64,000 bases of DNA from the NCBI RefSeq assembly GCF_009455685.1, contig NZ_QPES01000001.1, positions 1,550,001-1,614,000 of the forward strand, given 5' to 3'. Positions 49,481 through 58,434 of the stretch are shown piece after piece. The translations under genes and the position numbers were made by a program. Under the pieces are notes generated by a model that was not told the DNA's origin, searched no databases, and saw nothing but the letters and a program-made list of their open reading frames with translations. The DNA is from Paraburkholderia hayleyella (GTDB taxonomy: Bacteria; Pseudomonadota; Gammaproteobacteria; Burkholderiales; Burkholderiaceae). Position 1 is the first letter of the stretch. Every line of letters begins with the position of its first letter.

Positions 49481-50293
49481 ATGACTGCTTTGAGTCCTCC
49501 ACCGCTCTATACCGTCCATCGCGGTAAAAACCCACTCATCATCTCCATGCCGCATGTCGGCACCTATATTCCTCCTGACATTGCCGCGAACATGACCCCC
49601 GAGGCCGCGTTCGTCGACGATTGCGACTGGCATCTCGAACGGCTTTACGCTTTTGGCAAGCGCATTGGCGCCACGATGCTCGCGGCCACGCATGCGCGTT
49701 ATGTCATCGATCTGAACCGTTCGCCCGATGACGCCAGCCTCTATCCCGGGATGGATACCACGGGCCTGGTGCCGTTCGACACCTTTGCGCGCGTGCCGCT
49801 TTACCAGCCAGGCAAGGAGCCTGTCGCCGCCGATTACGCGCGGCGCCGCACGGCGTACTGGCGTCCTTATCACGATGCGCTCGCGCGCGAGCTCGCGGTG
49901 CTGCAGTTGCAGCATAGCCAGGTCCTGTTATGGGAAGCGCACTCGATCCGCTCGCACGTGCCACGCCTGTTCGAGGGCAAGCTGCCGGATTTCAATCTGG
50001 GCACCGCCGATGGCGCGAGCGCCTTACCCGGGCTTGCCGCCGATCTGGAAGCGGTGATCGACTGGCATGGCGGCTATTCGGCGGTCGATAACCAGCGCTT
50101 CAAGGGCGGCTATATCACGCGCCATTACGGCCGGCCAGAACAAGGTGTGCATGCGGTGCAACTCGAGTTATCGCAGGCCACCTATATGGAAGAGAAGCGT
50201 CCCTATACCTTCGATGAGACGCGTGCCGAAGAAGTCAGCACGCTGCTGGAGGCGCTCGTGCAAACCGCGATGGTGCGCATTGCGACGGGCTGA
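49481..50293 (+). CDS. hutG: N-formylglutamate deformylase
   Basis: Last enzyme of the five-step histidine pathway, converting N-formylglutamate to glutamate and formate. It has 270 residues, typical of the family. Visible family blocks are PLIISMPHVGTYIP, DDCDWHLERLY, YVIDLNRSPDDASLYPG, LLWEAHSIRSHVP and YITRHYGRP. The ATG at 49481 is used; it follows a moderate TTTAGG site, and the upstream in-frame extension does not look like family sequence. It starts 179 bases after hutC. hutU, hutI and hutF, which should act before it, are not in the window. Confidence 0.95.
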   Translation: MTALSPPPLYTVHRGKNPLIISMPHVGTYIPPDIAANMTPEAAFVDDCDWHLERLYAFGKRIGATMLAATHARYVIDLNRSPDDASLYPGMDTTGLVPFDTFARVPLYQPGKEPVAADYARRRTAYWRPYHDALARELAVLQLQHSQVLLWEAHSIRSHVPRLFEGKLPDFNLGTADGASALPGLAADLEAVIDWHGGYSAVDNQRFKGGYITRHYGRPEQGVHAVQLELSQATYMEEKRPYTFDETRAEEVSTLLEALVQTAMVRIATG

Positions 50294-50333
50294 GTGGCGG
50301 GAGCCGGGCGTGGCGTAGCGTAGCAAGGACGGC

Positions 50334-50840
50334 TTACTGCTCGCCTTGTAGCCGCAGCAGTTCTTCGCGCAGCCGTAACAGCGGGGCTTGGGTGTCTTCA
50401 TCGGCCCAGGTTTCGAGATCGTCGAGGGCTCGCTGGCAGCCGTCGAGCACGACATCCAGATCCACCGGCACGCCATTGGCGCGTGCGAAGTGCAGGGTTT
50501 CGGCGAACTGCTGGCATTCGCCCGCGCCATAGGCAATATCGAGGTTATCCGCGATCACCTCGTCGATACGGCTGCGGGCCCGATCGTCGGGCGCGATCAT
50601 GTCGATGATTCCGCCCGCTACCCCGGGCGCGTAATACAGCGCGATATCCAGCCATTGCGCGGCATCAAAGCCGGTTTCGCCGATCTGGCTTTCGAAGTAT
50701 TCAATGGCTTCCTGCTCGTGCAGCTCATCCGCATCGACGCTGATGCATAACTGTTCAAACTGCTCTTCCCGCTCGCTGCGGATATAACCGTCCATCTGCT
50801 GCCTCATTTCATCGTGTGGGGTAAAGGGTGAATTTTGCAT
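50334..50840 (-). CDS. conserved-looking hypothetical acidic protein
   Basis: Not recognised. About 168 residues, strongly acidic and helical (EREEQFEQLCISVDADELHE, DEVIADNLDIAYGAGECQQF), with no signal peptide or membrane segment, so probably cytosolic. The start is uncertain: ATG at 50840 or 50807, neither with a good ribosome site. The GC content fits the backbone. It lies 69 bases downstream of pdxY on the same strand, with a triple CCTGAAGT repeat in between. Confidence 0.65.
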   Translation of the reverse strand: MQNSPFTPHDEMRQQMDGYIRSEREEQFEQLCISVDADELHEQEAIEYFESQIGETGFDAAQWLDIALYYAPGVAGGIIDMIAPDDRARSRIDEVIADNLDIAYGAGECQQFAETLHFARANGVPVDLDVVLDGCQRALDDLETWADEDTQAPLLRLREELLRLQGEQ

Positions 50841-50909
50841 CCTGCATCCTGAAGTCCTGAAGTCCTGAAGTGCGCTGGCACGTCGCGGCTCAAAGCCCGC
50901 GCAGGGCAC

Positions 50910-51779
50910 TCAGACCGCGCGGACGGCCGTGGCTTCGAACCAGTCGGGCGGATGCGCGATATCGTGCTGCGCGGCAACCAGCTCGAGTTCGTAGCGGTTG
51001 GCTTCCCATGTCCGCCTGACCACCGAATGAACGGCGGCCAGCGCATGTTCGAAGGCATGGCGCACGGAGTCGCCCAGCAGCGTGCGTGCCACGAATACCG
51101 CGCTGGTCAGGTCGCCCACGCCTACGGGGTGGCGCGTAAAGGGGTAGAGCGGACGTTGGCCGAGCCAGGCCTCATCGGCGGTGACCACTAGCATGTTGAA
51201 GCAGTCGGCAGGGCTGTTGCGATCCAGCAGATGCTTGACGAGTACAACGGCCGGCCCGCGCTGGATCAGTTCGTGGCAAGCGGCAAGCGCTTCGTCGACG
51301 GTTTCGAGTTCGCGTCCGGCGAGCCGTTGTAGTTCGCTGTGATTGGGCATCATCACGTCAGCGATGGCGGGCATGGTTTGTACCAGAAACGTTTGAATGC
51401 CGGGCTCGACCTGGCAGCCTGAACGCGTTTGCGAGCCCATCACCGGATCGCAAAAGTAACGCGCGTGCGGATTGGCGCTTTTGACTGTGCGCACGATATC
51501 GACCACCGCCTGCGCCTGTTCGGTGGCGCCCAGATAGCCCGAGAGCACGGCATCGCAGCGTGGCAGCATGCCGATCGCACCGATGCCCTCCACCAGCGCG
51601 GGCATCTGCGAGGTCTCGAGCACGCTGCCGCTCCAGTGCCCGTATTGCGTGTGATTGGAGAATTGCACGGTATTCAGCGGCCAGACGTTGACGCCGAGGC
51701 GTTGCATCGGAAACACCGCGGCGCTATTGCCGGCATGCCCAAAAACCACGTGCGACTGAATACTGAGGACGTTTTTCAT
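50910..51779 (-). CDS. pdxY: pyridoxal/pyridoxamine kinase PdxY
   Basis: Phosphorylates pyridoxal in vitamin B6 salvage; ribokinase-like fold, 289 residues, as expected. The N-terminal signature SIQSHVVFGHAGNSAAVFPM and the TQYGHWSG block are typical of PdxY. The catalytic region near residue 222 reads RHPVGVGDLTSAVF, with the Asp and glycines of the anion hole. The protein ends close to the family length. The following small acidic protein may be co-transcribed. Confidence 0.95.
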   Translation of the reverse strand: MKNVLSIQSHVVFGHAGNSAAVFPMQRLGVNVWPLNTVQFSNHTQYGHWSGSVLETSQMPALVEGIGAIGMLPRCDAVLSGYLGATEQAQAVVDIVRTVKSANPHARYFCDPVMGSQTRSGCQVEPGIQTFLVQTMPAIADVMMPNHSELQRLAGRELETVDEALAACHELIQRGPAVVLVKHLLDRNSPADCFNMLVVTADEAWLGQRPLYPFTRHPVGVGDLTSAVFVARTLLGDSVRHAFEHALAAVHSVVRRTWEANRYELELVAAQHDIAHPPDWFEATAVRAV

Positions 51780-51870
51780 AAGTGATCTGGCGCGAGGATG
51801 GGGGCGCGATGTAGCGATGTAGCGGTGAAATCCAGGCTGGGTTGTGACACGGCGTGGCAGATGCCCTGCA

Positions 51871-51900
51871 TTTTGACGCGTCTTGACGCGTTTTGACGTG
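51871..51900 (+). repeat. three 10-bp units TTTTGACGCG
   Basis: Units TTTTGACGCG, TCTTGACGCG and TTTTGACGTG in tandem in the 266-base gap between divergent pdxY and the lipoprotein gene. Each contains a TTGACG hexamer that could serve as a -35 box for the downstream gene, but no matching -10 is clear. Confidence 0.7.
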
Positions 51901-52045
51901 CCGCTACGCTATGCTCTTGCATTTTGCCTCCGGCCTTCAGGCCGTGGCGGATTCGCGGAAAGATACAGCAGTTTTTGCACGGCCGCAGTAACGCCTGGCG
52001 GCCTGGTTGGTTAGCGGATCTCTGCATTCATCCATCGGGTGGAAT

Positions 52046-52612
52046 ATGACGACTTTTTTCAGATTGTTGGCTGCTGTCGCGCCGGGTGCCTGTCTTGCCC
52101 TCAGCGCGGCCCTCAGCGGCTGCGATGCTCAACAGGATGACGCCGTGAAGCATATCAAGGGGTTTTTCGACAGCGTTAAACCGGATGCCATGCTACTCAA
52201 AGGCCTGACGCCGGGAGTCACGACCGAAGCGCAGATCCGCCAGCAGATGGGTCACCCGGAAACCGAACGCGTGTTCGCGGATGGCTCGCGCCGGCTGGAG
52301 TATCCGCGCGGCCCGCAAGGCTTGAATACCTATATGGTCGATCTCGACCCCAACGGTATCCTGCGCTCGATTAGCCAGGTACTCACCGCGGAGAACTTCG
52401 CCCAGGTGCGTCTCGGCATGAGTGAAGACGACGTGCGGCGGCTACTGGGCAAGCCTGGCGAGGTCGCGGTGTTTCCGCTGAAAGCTGAAACCGTCTGGAG
52501 CTGGAAATGGCGCGAAGGCGGGGTAACCGCCGAGGGCATGTTCAACGTGCATTTCGGCCCGGATCACCGGGTCGTGACCACCTCGCGTTCCGACGTGCTT
52601 CGCGGCCGTTAG
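52046..52612 (+). CDS. BamE/OmlA-like outer-membrane lipoprotein
   Basis: Lipoprotein of 188 residues. The signal peptide (MTTFFRLLAAVAPGACLALS) ends in lipobox LSGC. Two SmpA/BamE-like motifs are present: LTPGVTTEAQIRQQMGHPE (about 52-70) and VRLGMSEDDVRRLLGKPGE (about 117-135). The family helps assemble or stabilise outer-membrane proteins. The main BamE is usually about 120-180 residues, so this may be a paralogue with a duplicated domain. The start at 52046 is chosen over 52007 because the signal peptide begins there. Confidence 0.8.
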   Translation: MTTFFRLLAAVAPGACLALSAALSGCDAQQDDAVKHIKGFFDSVKPDAMLLKGLTPGVTTEAQIRQQMGHPETERVFADGSRRLEYPRGPQGLNTYMVDLDPNGILRSISQVLTAENFAQVRLGMSEDDVRRLLGKPGEVAVFPLKAETVWSWKWREGGVTAEGMFNVHFGPDHRVVTTSRSDVLRGR

Positions 52613-52685
52613 GCCGATTAACTGGATGGCCCGTCCGGGCTAATAGGCAGTACTAGGCAGTAGTAAGCAGCAGGGAGAGATTGAC

Positions 52686-53639
52686 GTGATACGCCGACGC
52701 CGTGACAAACGCATAGGCCTGGTACTGGGTGGCGGCGCCGCGCGAGGCTGGGCGCATATCGGTGCGATTCGCGCGCTGCAAGCGGCCGGCATCAAGCCGG
52801 ACGTGGTGTGCGGCACGTCGATTGGCGCGCTGGTCGGCGCGGTTTATGCCAATGGCGATCTCGACTGGCTTGAAGCATGGGTTTCGCGGCTGACCTGGCA
52901 AACCGTGGTCCGGCTGCTCGATTTGCGCTTGAGCGGCGGAATTTTAGGCGGGCGCAAGGTCATTCAGGTGTTTGCCGAGCGCTTCAATGGCTACGAGATC
53001 GGACAGTTGCAAATGCCTTTCGCCGCAGTGGCGACGGAGCTGGATTCCGGTCGTGAGATCTGGTTGCAAGACGGCAGCGTGGCGCATGCCGTGCGGGCCT
53101 CGATTGCGATCCCCGGCATTTTTACGCCGGTCTGGCATGACGGCGTCTGGCTGGTCGATGGAGGGCTGGCTAACCCGGTACCGGTCTCGGTCGCGCGTGG
53201 CATGCGGGCCGATTGCGTGATTGCGATCGACCTGAACAGCGACATTTTGAATGGCCGCGATTTCGGCGGGCTTCCCGAGCCCTTGCCATTCGATCCCAAC
53301 GCGCCTGCCCCCGGCACGCTACGGCGCAATGGCAAACCCTGGCCGAAATGGTTGCAGCCCATGCCCGGGAGTCTTGCGGCGGATGTCCGCATCAATCCCA
53401 AGCCGAGTGCGCGGGTGCCGTCGATACTGAGCTCGGTGGCACAAAGCATCGACATCATGCAAGTGCGCATTACACGCAGCCGTCTTGCGGGCGAGCCCGC
53501 CGATATCCTGATTCAGCCGCGCCTGGGCGGAATGGGTATTTTCGATTTCCATCGTGCGCAGCAGGCGATCGAAGAAGGCCGGGCCGCCGTCGAATACATG
53601 CTGCCTGCGCTGCGAGCCCGGCTAGGCGGGGGGGAGTGA
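52686..53639 (+). CDS. patatin-like phospholipase (RssA type)
   Basis: Serine lipid hydrolase fold, 317 residues, starting at GTG 52686 with GGGAGAG upstream. The oxyanion loop GGGAARGW is at 15-22, the nucleophile motif GTSIG has Ser45, and the dyad Asp158 lies in DGGLANP. Thus the Ser-Asp catalytic dyad is complete. No signal peptide is seen, so it probably acts in the cytoplasm or at the inner membrane. The gene resembles the RssA/YchK group, whose substrate is not well known. Confidence 0.92.
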   Translation: MIRRRRDKRIGLVLGGGAARGWAHIGAIRALQAAGIKPDVVCGTSIGALVGAVYANGDLDWLEAWVSRLTWQTVVRLLDLRLSGGILGGRKVIQVFAERFNGYEIGQLQMPFAAVATELDSGREIWLQDGSVAHAVRASIAIPGIFTPVWHDGVWLVDGGLANPVPVSVARGMRADCVIAIDLNSDILNGRDFGGLPEPLPFDPNAPAPGTLRRNGKPWPKWLQPMPGSLAADVRINPKPSARVPSILSSVAQSIDIMQVRITRSRLAGEPADILIQPRLGGMGIFDFHRAQQAIEEGRAAVEYMLPALRARLGGGE

Positions 53640-53735
53640 GTGCTCAAGGCGGCGCCGGCCTTTGGGTTTTTAGCTATTTAGATTTTTAGGCCGGTCCGGA
53701 CAAAAAGATATAAGTTGCCGCAAGCAGGAAAAACG

Positions 53736-53759
53736 TTCGTTACTTGCCCGTTATTTTCC
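53736..53759 (+). promoter_or_regulatory. TTCG-N16-TTCC, near-match to an hrpII-type box
   Basis: Lies 84 bases before the start of the 589-residue orphan gene. The hrpII box of Ralstonia/Burkholderia type III genes is TTCG-N16-TTCG; here the last base is C. It is recorded because the downstream gene is effector-like, but one near-match can occur by chance. Confidence 0.25.
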
Positions 53760-53843
53760 AAAAAAATGACTTTTAGTGGGAACGCTCAAACAATTCCGGT
53801 TACATAACTGCGAATTGGGATCGCTAAATGCGGAGGGTGAGTG

Positions 53844-55613
53844 ATGGACAGCGCGGCGCTAAACAAAAAACTTTTAGCCTCATATGGTAACTATTACAAA
53901 CATATAAAAATTGAGCCTAAAGTACCCCTCCGCGCTGGAACGTCCTCAAAAAAATGCTCTATCCGGGTTGGCCTTGCGAACATCCGGAAATTTTTTATCA
54001 ATCTTTTCGAGCGCGACAAGCACCCGGTGTTACCCGCGAAGTTGCGCGCCACGGTGACGAAAAGCCTGAGCGCCGAGCAGCGGCATGCTAACCGCAAAGT
54101 CGAACACGTCCGCCGAAAGATATTTCTCAAGGAGTTGTCCGCTGCCGCGCAAAATGTCACGCCTGCTGCAGCCAGGGATGTGCCCCGTCTGAAAAAAGAG
54201 CTCTGGGGCTGTCTCCGGCACTACTCCAGTGAATCCCCCGACGCGGTCGACTATGGCGCATCGTCAAAACTGAATGAAGTCGAATTAATTGCTTTCAATA
54301 TAGAAAAGGCGTGTCAGTTCAAGACGGAAATTGAGCGGCTGTCCCGCTTTGGCGCACCTGAGACATGGGGCAAAAATTTCCCCCGAAAAAAAGCTGAAAG
54401 AGAGATCAGGTCAAGAACGTTCGAATTCTTGCAAAAAATGCACGACGCCGCGGCAACACCAGAATATATCGATGGCGTGTCGTCGGAGCAGCAGGAGAAA
54501 GACCACCATACCCAATTGAAAGCGATTGCCAATGCGCTTGTCCTGATGGGGCAGGATGCCTTGTTGCCGAAACTCGCCAGCGCCATGCGACATCTGGAGA
54601 CCCGGTGTCAGATAGATAGGGACAACGAGGTGATGTTGGCCCAATGTCTGATCACGCTGGGCGAGTTGCATGACGAACTGGCGCAAGTGATTGGCGATGG
54701 ACCAGCTGGCCGGCTGCTGTTTGAATTGCATTGCGCCCATCCGGGGATCCCCGCCATGAATTCGGTGGTCGGAAACAAGCTGTGTAGTTTGAGTAAAATC
54801 ATGCAACGCGTGACCAACGTGGATTCGCCTGACCCCGAACTGAAAAAAGTAGCGGATCGCTTGCCTGAGACAATGTATTTCCTGCTGCTGGACGACAGTA
54901 GGGAAGGTTCGGCTGAAGTTAATTTATTCAATACGAAAAATAAAAATCTGATCGCCGAATTTTCATATGAAATATATCGTGTGGAATTCAAAAAAATGCT
55001 GCGTGATTCAGTAGATAAGCCCTACGGTTTTTATGGGGCGAGATCTTTTTCTGAGAAAGCACCTGATTTTATGCGAAGCTATAATAAATATGCTGATCTG
55101 AATCAGATGTTTAAGCGCCCAGAGAGCCGGGTTCGGGATTTATTTGAAAAAACGGCTATCTTTATCAAGGCGCTTGAGCGCGGCCGGGACACACAAATCA
55201 AGACCATATTCGCGCATGAGTTGTTAAACAAACTGGTTGTCTGGACACAAGACACGGGTAAATTAGGCTATCAGTCTGGAAAACGTACCGAGGCTGATCT
55301 CACTATACTGAAGCTCATCGTTGAAACCTTATTTGAGATGGCGCCTTCCTGGAAGGACACTGAAAATGCTCAAATACTCAACAGGCAACTGGCTAAAACG
55401 GAACCTTCGAGCATACCTGTGCCTGTCTCTGCAAAAGACATTGAGGCAGATGGCGCCATGGTGAATGATGCTAGCTTGATTCCGGATGGGGCGGATGGGG
55501 CGGATGGGGCGGATGGGGCGGATGGGGTTTCCCCGCCCAAGGGATCCCCGCTATTGAAAGGCGCGAGTTTTTCGCGGCGCAGTAGTATTAGCATGGTTGC
55601 GCATACCCTTTAA
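53844..55613 (+). CDS. orphan protein A of a paralogous pair, possible effector
   Basis: Not recognised; 589 residues, no signal peptide. The start is the ATG at 53844 with GGAGG about 9 bases upstream. The N-terminus has an amphipathic stretch (LANIRKFFINLFER) resembling one in the neighbouring paralogue. The middle (about 225-350) shares LxELHDELA and a later sxYFLLxD pattern with the paralogue. Residues about 430-518 form one copy of an unknown repeat (LFEKTAIFIKALERG through VETLFEMAPSWKDTENAQIL). The C-terminus has four Ala-Asp-Gly repeats and a basic Ser-rich tail. It lacks an operon partner apart from the paralogue. Secreted effector is a hypothesis. Confidence 0.65.
   Translation: MDSAALNKKLLASYGNYYKHIKIEPKVPLRAGTSSKKCSIRVGLANIRKFFINLFERDKHPVLPAKLRATVTKSLSAEQRHANRKVEHVRRKIFLKELSAAAQNVTPAAARDVPRLKKELWGCLRHYSSESPDAVDYGASSKLNEVELIAFNIEKACQFKTEIERLSRFGAPETWGKNFPRKKAEREIRSRTFEFLQKMHDAAATPEYIDGVSSEQQEKDHHTQLKAIANALVLMGQDALLPKLASAMRHLETRCQIDRDNEVMLAQCLITLGELHDELAQVIGDGPAGRLLFELHCAHPGIPAMNSVVGNKLCSLSKIMQRVTNVDSPDPELKKVADRLPETMYFLLLDDSREGSAEVNLFNTKNKNLIAEFSYEIYRVEFKKMLRDSVDKPYGFYGARSFSEKAPDFMRSYNKYADLNQMFKRPESRVRDLFEKTAIFIKALERGRDTQIKTIFAHELLNKLVVWTQDTGKLGYQSGKRTEADLTILKLIVETLFEMAPSWKDTENAQILNRQLAKTEPSSIPVPVSAKDIEADGAMVNDASLIPDGADGADGADGADGVSPPKGSPLLKGASFSRRSSISMVAHTL
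55491..55526 (+). repeat. four 9-bp units GCGGATGGG (Ala-Asp-Gly)
   Basis: In-frame tandem repeat near the 3' end of orphan A, coding ADG x4 within a flexible tail. A short collagen-like or linker segment of slippage origin. Confidence 0.9.
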
Positions 55614-55729
55614 GTTATTCCCCGATTTAAGCTGGGGTATTGTCATGGCTAAAATATTCGTATGTTCCGGATTGCATTAAAATTATCTTGTGATGAAATT
55701 TGAAAAATATTTTCTGGAGAGGAGGGTTT

Positions 55730-58366
55730 ATGAGTAATGCTGGTTCCATTAAAACAAATAACCAGATTAATTCTGTCGCGCCATGTTCTGGAAATAAGCC
55801 TGCCGAAAGCAATGCCCAGTCAGCCTCTTCTTTGCGTGCGCGTTTCGTTGAAGCTATATCGTTTTTTCTCAGTATTTTCTCGCGGAATAAGTGTGCGGTG
55901 TCACCGGCCGAGCCACGGGCGTCTAATAGAAAAAACGACGCAATCAGGCTGAAATCGAAGGGTCGGCTCGACGCTTACGTGATAGGCACTTCGTCCAATT
56001 GTGCCGCGTCATCGAATATGGGCAGGCTTAAAGCGAAGGCGCTCGAGATTAAGCAAGCCCTTGAGTCCAAAATTGCAATGGACAAGCTGCCGCAAGAGAA
56101 AACAGCAGAAATAGCGCTGGAAAAGATTGCGCGCAGAACCCGCGAGCTGCTGGCGCAAATAGGTGCACACGTGACACAGGAAACGGACAGCACGACCAGA
56201 GAAGAGGCCGATGCCATCCTGTGGCAGGCGCTAGGCGACGGGCTGGCGCTGATCGAAAAAGACCGGTTGTTGAACCGCTCCATCAACGCCATGAGGCTGT
56301 TGGAAGAAAGCTGCCTTCCCGATGGTGAGGGCAATCAGGCGAAGAAGCAGCAGGCAGAACGTCTGGTCGCGCTGACAAAACTTCATGACGAGCTGGCGCA
56401 CGCGTTAGGCGAGGAGCCTGCCAGGCTGTTCATGGTTGAACTGCAAAAGTCCGCGCTCAAGATACCACCCGCCGATTCGCCTCCTGCCGCGACGCTACGT
56501 GGCTTGAGCCATGCTTTGCAGGCTGTCGCCAAGCACGAGGCAGCCGATCCGGCATGGTCAGCGTTTGCTGCCCGCATGGAGCAAACGGTCAGGCTGGTGA
56601 CCCCGGCGAGCGAACAATCCAGCGTGCCGGACTCTGAATATTTCCTGCTGGATAAAAATATGCCGGGCGCAGCGGGCTGTGCCGGAATCCGGGAAGCTTT
56701 CGCAAGCTTGATGAGCGCTTTAACCGAGCCCGGGTTACGTCTTGATGCAAGCGAGCGTCTGGGTGATATTGCCGAATCATCCAGAAAACTGATTCAGTCG
56801 CCTGAAGGCTTGATCGAGAAAAATAACCCGAACATCGATACGTTAATTAAAAAAACGCTGACATATGTTGAAGAATTATCGACATACGGTCAGGCCTCGT
56901 TCAAGGAAAAAGCCGCGCGCACGCTGCTTGAAAACCTCTCATCCTGGATGGGCGAGCGCGGCGGGTTTGGCCGTCCGGAGGCCGGGCGCAAGCTGGCTCA
57001 TTTCGTGGAGATTGAAGCCCTCATCTCAACACTGACGGCGATGGTACCCACCTGGGCCGATAGCGAGGAAGCAAAAAAATTAAACGGCCTGTTTGAAAGG
57101 CTGCTCCAAAAATTGGCTCAGTCGTGTGTGAATCTTGCCGATGCGAATAACAAAGAGATTGCTACGTTACTTAAAAACACGCATGCCTACGTTGACGAAT
57201 TAAACAGCTACGACTCTGAATCGATCAAAACGCTATCGATCAAAACGCTAGGCGCGCAGGCACTACTCACAAGTCTTGTTACCTGGACGGGCGAGCGCGG
57301 CGGGTTTGGCCGTCCGGAAGCCGGGCGCAAGCTGGCTCATTTCGATGAGCTTGAGGCTATCCTCAACAAACTGACGTGGGTCGATAGCGAGAAAGTCGAG
57401 GCATTGCAAAGCCGGCTGAAAAGCCTGAAAAGCCTTTCCGAAATCGTTCTGGAAAAACTTGAGCGTGATCTTGCCGCACTCTGGAGCTTGTCTCCATTGG
57501 CTCCCGACAGCTCCAGCATGATCAGAAAACGGCTGGAGGAGGTTTTGCCCCAACTGGAAGCCATTCGGCAATCTATCAACGCCAGAACACAGCAAGAACT
57601 CGATCCGGACGCGCAGCAACGGCTTGAAACTGAACGGAAGAGTTTTGACGCGTTGACCGCTACGCTTTTAACTCAGGCGGAAAATAACTGGCGCCAGGTC
57701 GGTCTCGATCAAAGGAACGAACTCAGAGCGTTACGCGCCTTGTTCAAGCTGAGGGATTACTCGCGCGCCGTCCCACTGAGAAAGTCGAATGATATGGCTC
57801 AGATGACTCCGCGCTTATTCGGAGCCGCCATTACCGAAGAGCTGTTCGAATTGCTGGCCCGGTATGAGGAGGCCGGATCAGGTCGGCTTACCTTCGACAG
57901 GATAGACAAGCTTGCCGAGAATTTTGCGGCGGATTTGGAACGCTATTTCAAGGAGGCGTACCCGATTGAGTCGAACGGTATACGGCCCCTGGCGTTGACG
58001 GATATTTGGGGACATTGGGCCTCGCGCATGAATCTGTTGAGCCAGGCGATGAACCACAAGGCGCTGAAAGAAGACAGTGCGATTGTCCAAATTAGGCGCA
58101 AGTGGGTGGAGACCTATATAGAGACGCTGCGCCAGTATCTGGGCGAGACAGCGGAGCGCTATCAGGACAAACCGCTTCCGCAGTTTATGGTGAGTGAGAA
58201 AGAACTCGTTGCCGACAAGCTGGGTTTTTCCGTTGAGCAGAAAAACGGCGCGAATGTGATTGTCCCGAGCAAGACGCATCAATTTGTGGGTAAGGCGGCG
58301 ACATCGGACAGTGTTTTTAATGGCGGGGTTTTTTCCTTGTTTAAAAAAATAGTGACCGTTAAGTAA
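55730..58366 (+). CDS. orphan protein B of a paralogous pair, possible effector
   Basis: Not recognised; 878 residues, no signal peptide. The ATG at 55730 follows GGAGAGGAGGG, a strong ribosome site; an upstream in-frame ATG at 55700 lacks one. Residues about 27-50 match the amphipathic N-terminal block of orphan A. The region about 145-310 aligns with A (LTKLHDELAHALGEEPARLF, then SEYFLLDKN). Two copies of the about 85-residue repeat follow (about 368-455 and 474-555), each containing GERGGFGRPEAGRKLAHF. The remaining C-terminal about 320 residues are helical and unique to B. The gene lies 116 bases after A, probably from the same acquisition. It is an effector candidate only. Confidence 0.65.
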   Translation: MSNAGSIKTNNQINSVAPCSGNKPAESNAQSASSLRARFVEAISFFLSIFSRNKCAVSPAEPRASNRKNDAIRLKSKGRLDAYVIGTSSNCAASSNMGRLKAKALEIKQALESKIAMDKLPQEKTAEIALEKIARRTRELLAQIGAHVTQETDSTTREEADAILWQALGDGLALIEKDRLLNRSINAMRLLEESCLPDGEGNQAKKQQAERLVALTKLHDELAHALGEEPARLFMVELQKSALKIPPADSPPAATLRGLSHALQAVAKHEAADPAWSAFAARMEQTVRLVTPASEQSSVPDSEYFLLDKNMPGAAGCAGIREAFASLMSALTEPGLRLDASERLGDIAESSRKLIQSPEGLIEKNNPNIDTLIKKTLTYVEELSTYGQASFKEKAARTLLENLSSWMGERGGFGRPEAGRKLAHFVEIEALISTLTAMVPTWADSEEAKKLNGLFERLLQKLAQSCVNLADANNKEIATLLKNTHAYVDELNSYDSESIKTLSIKTLGAQALLTSLVTWTGERGGFGRPEAGRKLAHFDELEAILNKLTWVDSEKVEALQSRLKSLKSLSEIVLEKLERDLAALWSLSPLAPDSSSMIRKRLEEVLPQLEAIRQSINARTQQELDPDAQQRLETERKSFDALTATLLTQAENNWRQVGLDQRNELRALRALFKLRDYSRAVPLRKSNDMAQMTPRLFGAAITEELFELLARYEEAGSGRLTFDRIDKLAENFAADLERYFKEAYPIESNGIRPLALTDIWGHWASRMNLLSQAMNHKALKEDSAIVQIRRKWVETYIETLRQYLGETAERYQDKPLPQFMVSEKELVADKLGFSVEQKNGANVIVPSKTHQFVGKAATSDSVFNGGVFSLFKKIVTVK
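56951..57344 (+). repeat. 55-bp direct repeat (56951-57005 and 57290-57344) inside orphan B
   Basis: Two 55-bp segments, differing at one base, code for the conserved core of the protein repeat. The surrounding DNA of the two protein repeats is more diverged, so this core is either under strong constraint or recently converted. Confidence 0.85.
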
Positions 58367-58402
58367 CTGTCCTCGAACAGGACACGACAAACGGGATCGA
58401 TT

Positions 58403-58434
58403 CCGGCCGCATGCTGTGCCTGACATGCGGCCGG
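58403..58434 (+). terminator. strong hairpin after orphan B (possible terminator)
   Basis: Perfect stem CCGGCCGCATG / CATGCGGCCGG around a 10-base loop, 36 bases after the stop. No T-run follows, so termination is likely but not certain. Confidence 0.5.
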
